Source of the DNA: Vigna angularis
Lineage: Eukaryota > Streptophyta > Magnoliopsida > Fabales > Fabaceae
Reading direction: 5' to 3'
Assembly (NCBI RefSeq): GCF_016808095.1
Contig: NC_068975.1
Span: 34,080,001-34,144,000 of the forward strand
DNA length: 64,000 nucleotides
Below are positions 40,759-53,171 of the stretch, piece by piece. How positions within the stretch are numbered: the stretch's first letter is position 1; every line of letters begins with the position of its first letter. The translations under genes were made by a program, and so were the position numbers. Below the pieces are notes generated by a model. That model saw nothing but the letters and a program-made list of their open reading frames with translations. It was not told where the DNA came from and ran no database searches.

Positions 40759-43700
40759 TGTGCTCAAAGGTTTAGCAATTTTCTTCCGTCGTGGGAAGTA
40801 ATGTTTTGCGTTTTGGTTACGAAACTGATGTTATATGTCTACTAAATTTGGAGTATGGTCAAATAAGGAAGTTATTTACCGAATATACTTTGGTTAAAAT
40901 CAGTAAAAATTAGACGAGTTTAATCAAATTTAATTGTTAATATATAATAAAACACAGTCTCTGTGATACAGTTACTTAATCACCCAATGGTCTAATTCAC
41001 GTTCCTGTGTTCCCGGGGACACTATGTTTAATTGTTCCTGTCCTGCATAAAACCACGTTTAATTCTGTAAGACCTTATTTTATTTATCCTGATAAATCAT
41101 GCCAGAGAATAATACTCCGAACAAACGGGAACAGAATTTTTCTTTTTGGAATTCTTTTTATTATTATCAAAAATTTATTAAGGAGTATATCAATTTATAT
41201 GTCTCACTTTTTTTATTTAATAAGTTTTTTTCTATAATGCTGTCAAAGAAAGGTTCTTTTGTAAATTTTAATAATGTTGACTAATTATAAGAAAATTATT
41301 AAAAAAATTCAGTGTCTCTCTTAATTATTCCCATCCAGTGGATTTTTTTATTGAATATTTGTTGAAAGCGGCTAATAAATTAATCAAATGCTTTTTTCCC
41401 CTTTAAACTAAGGTATAATCTTCCTTTTGGGCCAAACTTAGATATCTTAATATTCTTTTCGTGACTTTGCCGCCCTTCTTTCTAAAAACGTTATTTTTTT
41501 TTAAGAAAAAAAGAACTGAAAATTTCTATTTAGCTTGAAATGATGAAATAACTATTTTATAAAAGATGGTCCTAATTTCATTAAAAAAAACAAATAATAA
41601 TAACACAATTAACTACTCAAGTTAACATCCTATAGTAGAATTACACAAGCGTTTCTCAGTATCAATCTGTCCCTATAAGTATATGGTGGAGTTCTATGAC
41701 TTTGCTATTTTAAAGAAAAAATAATTTCTTTTTGAAAAAAGAATATAATACATTAAACTAAAAATAATATAGCAATATAGCAATATTAGTTAGTATAAGT
41801 GATCTTGTGTGGCATAATATCTCTTCTAAATTGAAGGAATATGGTCGTATGCCTCGCCTTTTGGTTCCACTAGCATGTCATTCGTAAATTCTCTTGTGTG
41901 AAATTAAAAAAAAAACTGGAATAATTTAACAGGTCAAGCTTTATTCTTTCAATATCCAAATGATCTTTATTTGGTTTGTATGTCACGAGGTTGAAGAGGG
42001 AATGGATAGTAATTAAATATTGTAGAATATAACTAATATTTAAGTTGTAAAATACAAATGTTATAGAATTTGTGCTATTTTTCATTAAACCATCTGTTGC
42101 ATTCTCCACCAAGACAAGTAGGCCATGCATGCATGCATGCATATGGTTCCAGCATCATGATAATATTGTTTAATTAATTGGAACTTTTGTACAGTCAAAG
42201 AATATAATATCATCTCTTATAATCAAGATAAAGTGGACAATTATTTGCATCCCCATCTTTTCCTCTGCAAATTTGAATAGGCAAAGAATATTAATTGTTG
42301 GATTGTTATCTTAAATAAAAATCAATTGTTTTATACTTTTCAATAACCACCTTCAAAATATATTATCTTTAGGACAATCTTTATAAGATACTCCAAAGTA
42401 TAATAAACTAGTTAAATTATTGGCTACTTTTAAAATATATTTTACATTTTGCTAAAATGCCCAATGAGAATACTCTAACATTTTTTTTAATCTTTCTCAA
42501 CTAATTCTTTACCATAAATCTATGACTAAAATAAATCTATGCCCAATGAGAATACTTGCAGAGGTGGAGCTTAAGAGGGGCGGGTGACATGGCCCATTTT
42601 TAAATTTTTTTTATATTAGGATTTTTTTAATTTTTAAAGTTTTTTAAAATATATGTAGTATAATTAAAAATTGAAAGAAATTAAATTAACCATCTTTTTA
42701 TTTTTTTTATAAAGCATAACATTTAATATTAAAAATAATAAAATATAAAATCAAATATAATAAAGAATCAAAATATGTATTAAAATGTTTTTATTTTCTT
42801 TTTTATTGTCTTATCGAGTTTTCAATAAATTGTATTCATGTTTTAGTTTTTTTTATTATCTGAAGAAAAAGATAAAAAAGAAAACTAGGCACAAAATTAT
42901 TTTTTTTTCTCATTTTTCTTTGATATATACTATTTTGGAATAAACAAAAAGTAATTTGTCCGTTTCACTTAATATTGAAATATTTCTTTAATAGTTAGTA
43001 TTAATTTTTATCTCATAAGTATTTTGTATATTATTTTTTTATGAATATAAAAGAAAAAATAATTTATTATGACTTTTTTTCATAACCAGTTTTTAATTAT
43101 ATTGATTGTCATAGATTGATAGTACGTTGAGGGAATAATTGCTTTTAAATTCTTGATTTTGTTCTGAATTGATGACCGATGTGTCTAAGAATGTTGTGCT
43201 CATAGATAAAGAAAAAAAAATTCTGTAGGATTTTGAAACTGTTTTTACCTCTAATCTTTAGACAAATTAGTTAGTTGATATTCCAAAAATTGAAGTTTAA
43301 CTAATTAAAAAATTAGGCTCTTATTCAAGAAACTAGTGTTTACATATGCTGGAAATTAATGATATTTGAAGTGTAAACTCAATAAATGGCATTTATTTAA
43401 ATTTCGGTGAAGTTTAAACTTAGTATTTTTCTTTATATTTGGTAAGCCATTTTCATATTACTTGAAAAGGAATTTTGGTGAACTTTAAACCTTGTATCTT
43501 TCATTATACTTGGTAAATCATTTTCAAACAATTACTAAAGGGAAAAAAAATATTGAACTAGTTTTTCCTAAAATTCTTACATTAAATATATTTTTAACCT
43601 TAAACAGAAAGTCTATTTGGGTATGTGATGCATTTATATGTCATCTTCTTTATGCACTTTTTTTTATATATAAATTCTTCTATGTTATTTGTGCAATTAA

Positions 43701-43837
43701 TCTATAAGTTAATTCTTATACAATTTCTAGAATTTTAAAAAATAAATAATGTACATAAATAAAAAAGTATTATAAATAATTAGTAGTATTACTTTTAAAA
43801 TTTCAAAAAGGAATTGGTAAAAACATATATTAAAACT
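40759..43837. other. AT-rich intergenic DNA
   Basis: No gene recognised. Around 42557-42600 the string GGTGGAGCTTAAGAGGGGCGGG followed by ACATGGCCC resembles ends of decayed DNA transposons, but no partner end was found. A short (ATGC)n run lies at 42122-42142. Confidence 0.5.
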
Positions 43838-44376
43838 TAGAGCTATCAAAACGGGTAACTCAGCTCAACTCCACTCGATCCACCACGAGTTGATCACTTA
43901 GTGAGTCAACCCAACCCGACTCACTTATTAGCGAGCTGAAAAAATTCGAACTCAACCGGACCCACCAAGGGTTGGTGGGTTAAACAGGTTGGCTCACTGA
44001 CTCACTTAATTATAAGTTTTTTTAAATTAAAAATATATAATTTTTTAAAAATGAAATGTAAATAAATTTCACTCTAAAATAATGTTAAACTACAAAGACA
44101 ATTCAAAATAAAATAAATCTATAATATTTCTCTCTCTTGAAACATCTTTTTTTTATCCCATCTACAATATAAAAAAAATGCTAAACTAATAATATTAAAA
44201 CACAAAATAATAAATAATTAAATTAAATTAGGTGGATTGGTGAGCGCTCTACACGAGTTCAATCCGAGTGAGCCGGGTTGAAAACTAACTCGCATAAAAA
44301 AAATTACATTTTTTTCAAACCCAATCTAATTCAAACCCGTGATGAACCGGGTTGACTTGTGGGTTACAACCCATCT
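43838..44376. repeat. Possible hAT-like non-autonomous repeat, one end only
   Basis: Begins TAGAGCTATCAAAACGGG, similar to the terminal sequence of common plant non-autonomous repeats, and is rich in CAACCCG/GGGTTG strings through to about 44376. The expected mirror-image end is missing, so it is probably truncated. No coding capacity. Confidence 0.4.
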
Positions 44377-44445
44377 TAAAAATATAAATAATTCTAATAA
44401 AAAATAATATTTCCATTACATTACATAATATTATCAAATAATAAC

Positions 44446-44474
44446 ATTATTATTATTATTATTATTATTATTAT
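44446..44474. repeat. (ATT)n microsatellite
   Basis: About ten ATT units. Confidence 0.9.
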
Positions 44475-44591
44475 GTGATATTTTTAAAATTCTATTTTAT
44501 GGTTAAATATGTTTACAGGCTTTTGTATATAAAATTGTAATTTAGTTTAGGATTAGATTTTGATATACCAGTTTTGTCAAAAATGGATATA

Positions 44592-44594
<3 letters not shown>

Positions 44595-44647
<53 letters not shown>
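44595..44647. repeat. (AT)n microsatellite
   Basis: About 26 AT units. Confidence 0.92.
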
Positions 44648-44649
<2 letters not shown>

Positions 44650-45996
44650 CTAATTGTGTGAAATATTTTTTACATGTTAAAATATATTTTAAAGAAAAAT
44701 TATCTTTGAAATGTTTCCATTATTTAACACATTTCAATTTAAATGTATGTTTAAAACACTATTTAAAATGTAAAAAGAAAATTATTGAGTTAATAAACTA
44801 TATGTATTTATTTTATTGGATTAAAAAACTATATGTATTTATTTTTAAAATTTAAAAAACAAAGTATATCAAAATTTTGAATATAAAAAAAATTGAATTT
44901 GGTTTAGGAACTAAAATCATGTTTGACCATTTATTTTATTATATTTTATACTATTATTCTGACTAAACCAGACCTAAAGACTTCATAACATATTTTAAAA
45001 TCTTTATCAGTGGTTGAAATCAAATCAACAAGAACATAAATCAACTAACCTAACTTATTTCAGTATCAATATGTGGATATAAAATTTATATAAGGAAAGG
45101 TTTGTGACTCATTATACTCCTACATTGTTTGAGCGGTATTGGTCTCAATAGCAAAAAATAAAATGCTTCGAAAACCTCTTTTTTTTCTTCCAAAACTTTA
45201 AGCAAAATGTCTTAGCCGTCCAATATTTGAGCTTATATATATAGCACATTGGAGAATCTAATTCGTAAGCCATGGCACCTGAAGACTTTGAACTTCTACT
45301 TCATTGGAGCCTTAATTTTCCATGCCTTAAATGTTTTCCCTGCTTTGGTCACCACTATATTATTCTCTTTCCTTTTAAGTGATTAATTTGGAACAAGATT
45401 TGACAATTTGTTCTGGCTTTCCATTAATTTGAGATGGTGCTGCTGCTCATCCTACTAAAGGGGAAAGTATTAGATGCCATGTAAACGAGGGTGAGAGAAG
45501 CATAATTTCTTGTGCAGTCACACCCAGAAGATATGCCTACAACCCATTATAGAAGCTTCAATTGCCCAATTGGAGGAAAAAGAAGAGAGACAGAATGAAA
45601 CACAGCAACTTCCTGTCTAAACGACACAAATGCAAAAACACGTGGCCTATTTTTGTTCATAATGTCAGTCATAGATCATGAATCAACCTATAAATATTTG
45701 TATCATCCATGATTCTGGAATAACTGCTGATGTTGAACGGAATCAGTCAAAAGAAAACTAAAGGAAGAGTATACATATTAAACTATTGCCAAAGCTGGTT
45801 GCTTAAAGTGTTGAATGAGACTGCAGAATTTAATCTTGCTTTCTTGCCACTTATTCTGGAATATTTGTTTTAAATAAATTCACAGGTAGCTGTCTGTGGC
45901 ATTGCTACTATCACTTTTTCAGCCAAATAAAAATATAAGGAAGGGAAAGCATCACCCTGCCCCCATCAAGAGCAGTGGAAGAACTGCATTGCCGAA
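44648..45996. other. Intergenic DNA and WAT1-type gene upstream region
   Basis: AT-rich at the left, becoming more balanced after 45200. The last several hundred bases are the likely promoter and 5' leader of the transporter gene. Confidence 0.5.
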
Positions 45997-48251
45997 ATGA
46001 AGAGTCGTTGTGATGAATGGAAGCCTTTTATAGTAATGATAGCAATTGATTTTTCTTTTGCTGTAGTGAATATTCTTCTCAAGAAAGTCCTTGAAGAGGG
46101 GGTGAACCATTTGGTTTTTATCACATACCGGTTGACAATTGCTACCATTTTCATAGCCCCTGTCGCCTACTTTAAAGAAAGGTTGGTAAACTCAATTTCT
46201 CTATTTTGTAGTTATCTTGTTTTGTGAGATGGGAAATTTATGATTTTGTGAACCTGCAAAACAGACCAAATTGCATCAATGAATGATTTTGAACTTACCC
46301 ACTGAGCAACAATTTGTTTGTACATATTGATCTCAAGAATGTTAAGCTAGTAATTTATCCATTACTCTTGCATGACATTTTACAACCATGACCATGAATT
46401 TCTTATTTTCTTGAAGACTAATATCAAATTGCAAAAATGAATGATTTTGAACTTACCCGCTGAGCACCATTTTTCTTGAAGACTGTTGCTCAAGTGAAGC
46501 CATGAGTACTTGAAGGAAAATTAGGTTTCTTAAAACTATGAGTAACCATATGTTTTAATTGCAGAAACGACAGACCAAGGCTCACATTTCGAATTCTATG
46601 TTACCTCTTCTGCAGTGCCATTGTTGGGTTAGTAATATTTTCATTTCTCACTGGCACTTGTTTTCTCCTCGTGAACTTCCAAATTCTCTGTTTTTGGATG
46701 ATTGTCGGGAGATACTTACTGAATACAACTTTTTTTTATAGGGCATCAGTCACTCAATACTTTGTCCTTGTGGGGATACAATATACTTCTGCTACCTTCG
46801 CTTGTGCTTTCATCAACATGGTGCCAGTGGTCACATTCATGATGGCATTACCTTTTGGGTATGAACCAAAATTCAAATATATACTATTCTTATATTCTAT
46901 GGGAGCAAGCTACCAAATTTGATGCAGGGTAACCGTGTCCTTTATCCCTTTATATCTTACAGATTAGAGACTGTGAAAATCAAATGCAACAGTGGGAGAG
47001 CTAAGATTCTCGGTTCATTGGTGTGCATAGGTGGCGCATTGATGTTGACACTTTACAAAGGAAAGCCACTGGTTACTTTTTCTCACAATGAATCCGCAGC
47101 TTCTATGGTCAAGAGTTCTGCAGTGAATATATATTCTACAAAGACAACGGAGAAATGGACTATTGGTGTAATAGCCATGGTTATAGGAACCATCTTTTGG
47201 TCTTCTTGGTATATTTTACAGTCAAAAATAAGCAAGAGATATCCATGCCAGTATTCTAGCACAGCCATCATGAGCTTCTTTGGAGCCCTTCAATCAGCTG
47301 TTATTTGCTTGTGCACTGACCACAACTTGTCCATTTGGGTTCTCAAGGGAAAGATACAAATCATTGCTTTTCTATATTCTGTAAGTTCACTTTTTCAAGT
47401 CAGGAGATAAAGTGTTTGGCAGTACCATTCGAGATAAAAATGATTAAAAGCAAACAGGATAGAAATTACTATAAAGTGAGTTAATCACTCAATTTAGAGG
47501 ACACAATTATCTAAATTATAGATGTGAAGGAAATAATCTAAGCTATAGATGAAAATTAGCCGTAAATATTACATGCAGATGCCTGTAACATCTTAAAATA
47601 CTAATTATGGATTTTGTCCTTGAGTCCAAGTTACTTATTTTAACTTTACAGAATCAAATCCTTTCTTTCGTGGTTTGTAAAAGGTGTGACAAATTCTTAG
47701 GCTATGTCTGGCTTTTGCGTGATGCTGTTTCCTGATTTGAGCTGTTGTGTTAAAATAGAGAAAAGATAAAAGCTCATGATGAGGAATCTAGAATTGGAAA
47801 CAGTTGAATTTACGACTTGGTTTGTGTACAGGGGATAATAGGATCAGGTTTGTGTTTTGTGGGAATGTCATGGTGTGTGAAGAAGAGGGGTCCTGTCTTT
47901 ACTGCAGCATTCAGTCCTCTTGTTCAGATAATAGCAGCAATGATTGATATACCTGTCTTGCATGAACAGCTCCATCTTGGAAGGTGAATTCGTTTACCTC
48001 TCTATACACACAGTTAATATACACTCCTTCACCTGATCCTGATTTAGTTTTCATTTACCTGGTTGCTTAGTGTGATGGGATCCATCTTGGTGATTATTGG
48101 ATTATACATTCTTCTATGGGGTAAGACCATGGAGATGAAGAATCGTGTGACAAAGTTAGTCCAAGAAGCTGAAGAAACCAAGGAACAAGAGCCGCAGCCG
48201 CAAATACAACAGTTGACAGTGTATGTTCACACAGAATCGTGTGATTCGTAG
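45997..48251 (+). CDS. WAT1-related (nodulin MtN21/EamA-type) transporter
   Basis: Six coding exons: 45997-46181, 46565-46627, 46742-46858, 46963-47380, 47832-47983, 48071-48251. All junctions are GT/AG, phases agree, and they give 371 residues, normal for the family (about 350-400). It is a polytopic membrane protein with two EamA domains, expected about ten helices. Recognisable are FSFAVVNILLKKVLEEGVNHLVFITYR (split here as helix 1 and loop), IQYTSATFACAFINMVPVVTF before the middle of the chain, LETVKIK with ILGSLVCIGGALMLTLYKG, and the second domain with SPLVQIIAAMIDIPVL. The C-terminal cytosolic tail is Glu/Gln-rich. WAT1 relatives move auxin, amino acids or other small molecules across tonoplast or plasma membrane; the substrate here cannot be told. 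A Gypsy element starts 600 bp downstream. Confidence 0.92.
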
Positions 48252-48845
48252 AACCACTGCCACCAAGTCGCGTTTATATATGTGTGTTCATGTGTTTCCT
48301 AACACTTTCTCTAAAGTTTTTAAGTTTTTATTTACTTAAACAACACGTCAAGAAATGTATAGAAGCTTATGGTTGATCCGTGTGCTCTTTGGGAATAAGG
48401 CAATGTACGGAAAAGCAACTACAATTGTGAAGTTATAAAGTCAAAATGTTACATTTCTAATCAAAACAAAGTTGTGCTAGGTGGTAATAAAGTAATTGTT
48501 TTATTTTCCTTTTTTTTCTTCAAAATCTAAGTTTAACGATTTTGTTTAAATAAATTTAAATAATAATATTTTATTTAAAATCCATTTAATTTATATTTTT
48601 AAATTTAAAATTGTTCTTCAATTTTTATTTTCAATTGGAGTAAATAGTCTGTTAATCCAATCTACGACTTATTGGATTAATTTTTTTTATTTAGGATTTA
48701 GATTGTGTGCACGTACTTTTTTACTCAATATGTAATTCGACACGATTAATTTTTTTCAGTTCTATTATATACTTATAAAAAAAATTAAGTGAAATTGAAA
48801 TTTTAAGTAAAGACTACAATTCATTTCTTTATCTTTGTAGTGTGT
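48252..48845. other. 3' flank of the WAT1-type gene
   Basis: The start is probably 3' UTR. The remainder is AT-rich with nothing recognised. Confidence 0.5.
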
Positions 48846-48850
48846 CAATA
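48846..48850. repeat. Target-site duplication CAATA (left)
   Basis: CAATA here and at 58518-58522 flanks the Gypsy element exactly. Confidence 0.92.
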
Positions 48851-51275
48851 TGTGAGACCCTAGAAAATCAGCACTGCAAATCCCTGTCACATCACAATTA
48901 ATACACGCCACATCACTGCTAAGGGAAATTAAAAACCCACTTTGCACCGTATGCACGTCTGCCAGGTGTCATTCTAAAATTCTTAGAAAATCTGTGGTGG
49001 GAAACAGGAGTCAGTATGAGAGTGCATGTCCGTTTGACGTTGGGGAAGAAAAATTTATTTCTCTGAAAACACTTCTTCTCACTCTCTGCATTCACTTTCT
49101 TCCTCACGAAACTTTGGCCTTTCTTCTTCTCCACCTTCTCTCTAGAAACCTCTACCTTCTCTCTACTGAAACTTCTTCTTTCTCTTCTCCGTTCACGTTT
49201 CAGAAACCGTAGAACCATTCCTGGTGTCGTGAGCTTCGTTTTGAACCGATCACCTCAACGTTCTGATACTGGTAAGTCTCTCTTCTTCGTCGAACGTTTT
49301 CTGTCTCATGCAAAGCCAAATCCTGGTTGCATGAAGGGTTGAGTTCTTAGTATTTCTTGGTTTTTATGGTTAGATCGGGTTGGAAGAATTAAGTGATCCT
49401 GTGTGAGTAGAGAACTGTTAGCGGACGAACCAAACACCTTGAGTTAGGACGTTCACTTCTGATCCAGGTAAGGGAAGCTTATTAAATTTAATTCGTATGT
49501 TTGTCGTGTACTGTATGAACATTATGTGTGTCGCATGAAGTATGAATTGTGTTATTTGATTGTTGGTATATGATCATAAGTATGAGGTGTATATTGGTTG
49601 AGTATGCATGATCGAACGTTGTTGTACTACGTGAACATGATATATGTTGGTTGAAATGTATGATATGGGTGATACATGTGAATATGAAATATGCATGCTT
49701 AGAAGTAGTGAACATAAGTGAAACTTGAATATCAACTTCCCTATGATAACGTATGTCCGACATTAAACGGTTCTCGACCGTTTGATGTTCCAGTAAACTT
49801 CTTTGAATTGGAATACTTTCATTTGGGAAGGGTTCTGGTCGAGCATGAACTATGTAGGTCTTTTACTTAGAGCTCATAATGAGCAGTGTCGATCTTACAC
49901 ATAGTAATCGTATTGGGCAGTGCTCGGTCTTACATCAAGCGCTCTTACTCTTTTCTGGAAAAGTCTTTGTTACTACAGATCATCCATCTGTGTCGACCTA
50001 CCGTGTCGATCACCCTTATGACTACAGATCATTCATCTGTGTCGACCTATTGTGTCGATCACCCTTGTGACTACAGATCATTCATCTGTGTCGACCTATT
50101 GTGTCGATCACCCTTGTGACTACAGATCATTCATCTGTGTCGACCTATTGTGTCGATCACCCTTGTGACTACAGATCATCCATCTGTGTCAACCGACAGT
50201 ATCGAGTACCCTTGATTTAATACATGTCGTCCATCTATTTGGAAATCGGTTCTATTCTGTTTTTGGAACGGAGTAAATTCTTCGGTCTTGTTCTCCACGG
50301 TTGTCCTCATTATAAAGGGGGCTGAACGTTTGTGATCTTATATACTTGGATTGAAAGATAAAAATGAAAATAAAAGTGAAAGATTATAAATGCCGAACAT
50401 TATATGAGGTGAAACTATGGTTGTGGGATTTGGGCGAGCGTTCCGTGGAGGAACGACTCTATGAATTGTATATGAGAAGTGTGTAGTATGACCATGGTAA
50501 AATCGCTGATGGCTGTTCATCCTGATATTCCGTGAGTGCTCGTCCTCATGTAGAGGGGAGTAGGTCATGCGTGGGAATGGCAGGAGACTCTAGTCCTATT
50601 GAGTACTTTGGACTGATAGGGTTAACCTCGGGTGGCAGCTGTCGAGTGTAATACAGTTACCACACCACCCGAGTGCACGAACGCCTGCGGTTACATGGAT
50701 TCATACAGTCCGGACGGTCGTCATTTATATTGCTACTACATGATGATTATAAATTGAACTATGTGTTGTGTGGAATGAAATATTTGATATGTTTGATGTA
50801 TTATGAAATGAATGATTTTACTTGAATTAAATTCAATAAGCTTACCCTGTGTTCTCTTCCTTGCGTTGTCGATCGTCTCTGTACGTCTGTCATGTCAATG
50901 CAATGATCATCCGTGTGGATGTGAGCAGATGGTGAGGTGTTGCTCGAGGAAACGCTGGAGGAAGAAAACTTGGAGGAAGCAAACCCCGTAGATGTTGAAG
51001 TGAAGGCCGAACAGTAGACGTTCGGTTATATGTTAGATTAGATATTTCATTGTACTAATTTTTGGATCGACCTTTATATTATTTGGTCGATCGGTTTATA
51101 TCTGTGCTTTGTAACCATTGGTTGGGTACGTTTATGTCGAGCGTGTTTTTTTTTAATTAACCTCTCGTAAGGTCGTTCGACCTAAACCTTTGCTTACGGT
51201 ATTTAAGACTGATTTGTTTATCATTAAATGTAATTAATTCTACTATATGGTGTTACTATATTTTGGGATGTTACA
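48851..51275 (+). repeat. Gypsy 5' LTR
   Basis: 2425 bp. Holds five copies of a 49-bp tandem unit (about 49972-50216), a 21-bp segment absent from the other LTR (about 49475-49495), and numerous perfect short stem-loops such as CTCGGGTGG/CCACCCGAG (50627-50635 with 50665-50673) and GATCGACC/GGTCGATC (51065-51072 with 51085-51092). Confidence 0.94.
49972..50216 (+). repeat. 49-bp tandem repeat, five units
   Basis: Units start ACTACAGATCATTCATCTGT and recur at 49972, 50021, 50070, 50119 and 50168; the outer units are diverged. Each unit has inverted repeats ACAGAT/ATCTGT and TCGAC/GTCGA. The other LTR has four units. Confidence 0.93.
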
Positions 51276-51279
51276 TTAG

Positions 51280-51291
51280 TGGTATCAGAGC
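51280..51291 (+). promoter_or_regulatory. Primer-binding site of Gypsy element
   Basis: TGGTATCAGAGC, the initiator-Met tRNA site, 4 nt after the LTR. It sets the element's orientation as plus. Confidence 0.9.
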
Positions 51292-51400
51292 AGTTTTGTT
51301 CCTTAAAGGAACACTGTAGGTTATGAGCATACTATGCTTTTGCTGAGTGCTCAACGTTCGTTTGATGAATGATTCAAACTCCTTAAAAATCTATTAATCC

Positions 51401-52159
51401 TTGTTTTCTCTGCTTCTCAGAGAACTAATGGCACCAACACCTCCTTCTCAACCAACCGAACGTGATGCATTTGATCACAATAGGCTATTGAAATCAGTAA
51501 TAGGAGTACTTCAACAACAGAACGCTGCATTAGAGCAGCAGATTACGATCGTTTTACAAAGTTTGGAAGCCGCACGTGCCAATTCTGAAGCGACCCAAAG
51601 ACAGCTGGTGGAGATCTTAGAAATCACTGAGAATATTTCAGGAACATCCACTTCCTCTGGGAATAAAAGGACCGAGTGGAGTTTGGAGAGTTTCCTTCGA
51701 CATCATCCATCTAAGTTCAATGAGAAGTGTCTTCCTGGTGAACTAGAGAAAGTCAATGCATTAGAGAAGAACGTGACAGTAGTGGAGCAACACATGAAGC
51801 AACAGCAACAGCAGGTAGTAAGAGAAACCACATCTTCAAGGAATAATACTAATTCAAGAAGGACAAGGAGGACGCCCTACGCTCGTACTGAATTACCAAC
51901 TATTTCTAGTGGTTCTCAGGCACAACCTTGGGTTGCTGCCAATCGGTCCGAACAGAAAAAGACCATAAAATGTTTTAAGTGTGGAGGACCACATTTCCGA
52001 TCATCGTGTCCTCAACTAGTGGGAGCAAAATATTGCCTTCAATGTGGGGGAAGCGGACATGTCAAGAACAAGTGCAACATGGGAGAACGAGCAGTGTTGG
52101 GGCCACCAAATGCTGGAAGAGGTCAACCAGGAAGAGGTGGCCGAGCACAAGTGGGATGA
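51401..52159 (+). pseudogene. Gypsy gag with internal deletion
   Basis: 252-codon frame; the likely original start is the internal Met of MAPTPPSQPTERDAFD. A Gln-rich coiled-coil-like N-part is followed by SLESFLRHHPSKFNEK, the beginning of the capsid domain, which breaks off: the sequence then jumps to NALEKNVTVVEQHMKQQQ, beyond the capsid. Two CCHC knuckles follow, CFKCGGPHFRSSC and CLQCGGSGHVKNKC, then a Gly/Arg-rich end. The loss of most of the capsid makes this a non-functional gag. Confidence 0.75.
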
Positions 52160-53166
52160 GTCTATGTCTTAGCGAACGCTGAAGCAACGAGCTCAGGTAC
52201 GCTCATCACCTGCACTTTCTGGCGGTATGAACTACCCTACTGTGCACTGTGTAATTATTTTGATAAGAGGGGTATTCGGTCTGGTAATGTATACACCAAC
52301 AATTGGATTAGTTTTAATATTCGACAGTGAGATAGATGCTTATTATTGTAGTAGTGAAGAGTGTAATTTTCTAGGATTGACTAACTTAGGAGAATACTTC
52401 ACGAGGGCGGTGTGTCGACGTTCGGTTTCTTTTAAATTAGACAGTTCGGTAGCAAGAAGGAAACCGAACGGTAATAGTAGATGCTTGGACTGATGAGTCT
52501 TCCTAAAGCGGCACCACAGCTGTCTACTCAGAATAAGAATTCAATCTCTTTCACACTTATGCTAGGTGTTAGATTAACATCAGTAACTTTTTACAAAATA
52601 GCCTTTACATAGTGGATGGAACCCAAGAACCAGTTGAATGAGTTGAACGTTTCATTATGTAGTACGCACGTTTTACTAGCGTACAAGAATGATAAATCAG
52701 AATGAAACATTTAAGAGCACTGCTAGGAACGTTAAGGATAAGAAGAGTTGTGTGTGGAATTGTTCAAAGCATAAATTACTGGATGAGCAAAGTACAAATA
52801 CTAGGGCGTGTGTAAACAGTGATAAACCGAGAGTTGGGTTGATTGAGAAGTTTTAGGCACTTAACATTATAAGTGATGATACGAACGTTATTAGGGGCTT
52901 AGGTTGGAAGTAGGAAGTGAAGCGTTCGGTAGAACAGGTCGAAAGTGAGTAATGAGCAGATTTGGAGTTACGAATGGACGGTGTGTTGAAAGTTCAACTA
53001 AAAGATTTTTGTCCTTATAGTGATTTGGGAGATGGATTTTTGTAAGGTCATCGCGATCAATTTAGTAGATGGGTTTATAAGCCGAAGTAACTAGATTTAT
53101 GTGTTATAGTGTAACATGTTAAAATGTAAAGGTAGAACTTTCGAGATCGCACGACAACAGGATAGG
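52160..53166 (+). other. Degenerate Gypsy internal sequence
   Basis: Position suggests the protease region. A weak open frame (52227-52493) has no recognisable DSG active site. No RT or integrase motif was found. Confidence 0.5.
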
Positions 53167-53171
53167 GTTAC
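53167..53171. repeat. Target-site duplication GTTAC (left)
   Basis: GTTAC here and at 54576-54580 flanks the solo LTR. Confidence 0.88.

Noticed and set aside
49972..50216. CRISPR-like appearance of 49-bp repeats
   Set aside because: The units are contiguous tandem repeats without unique spacers, inside a plant LTR.
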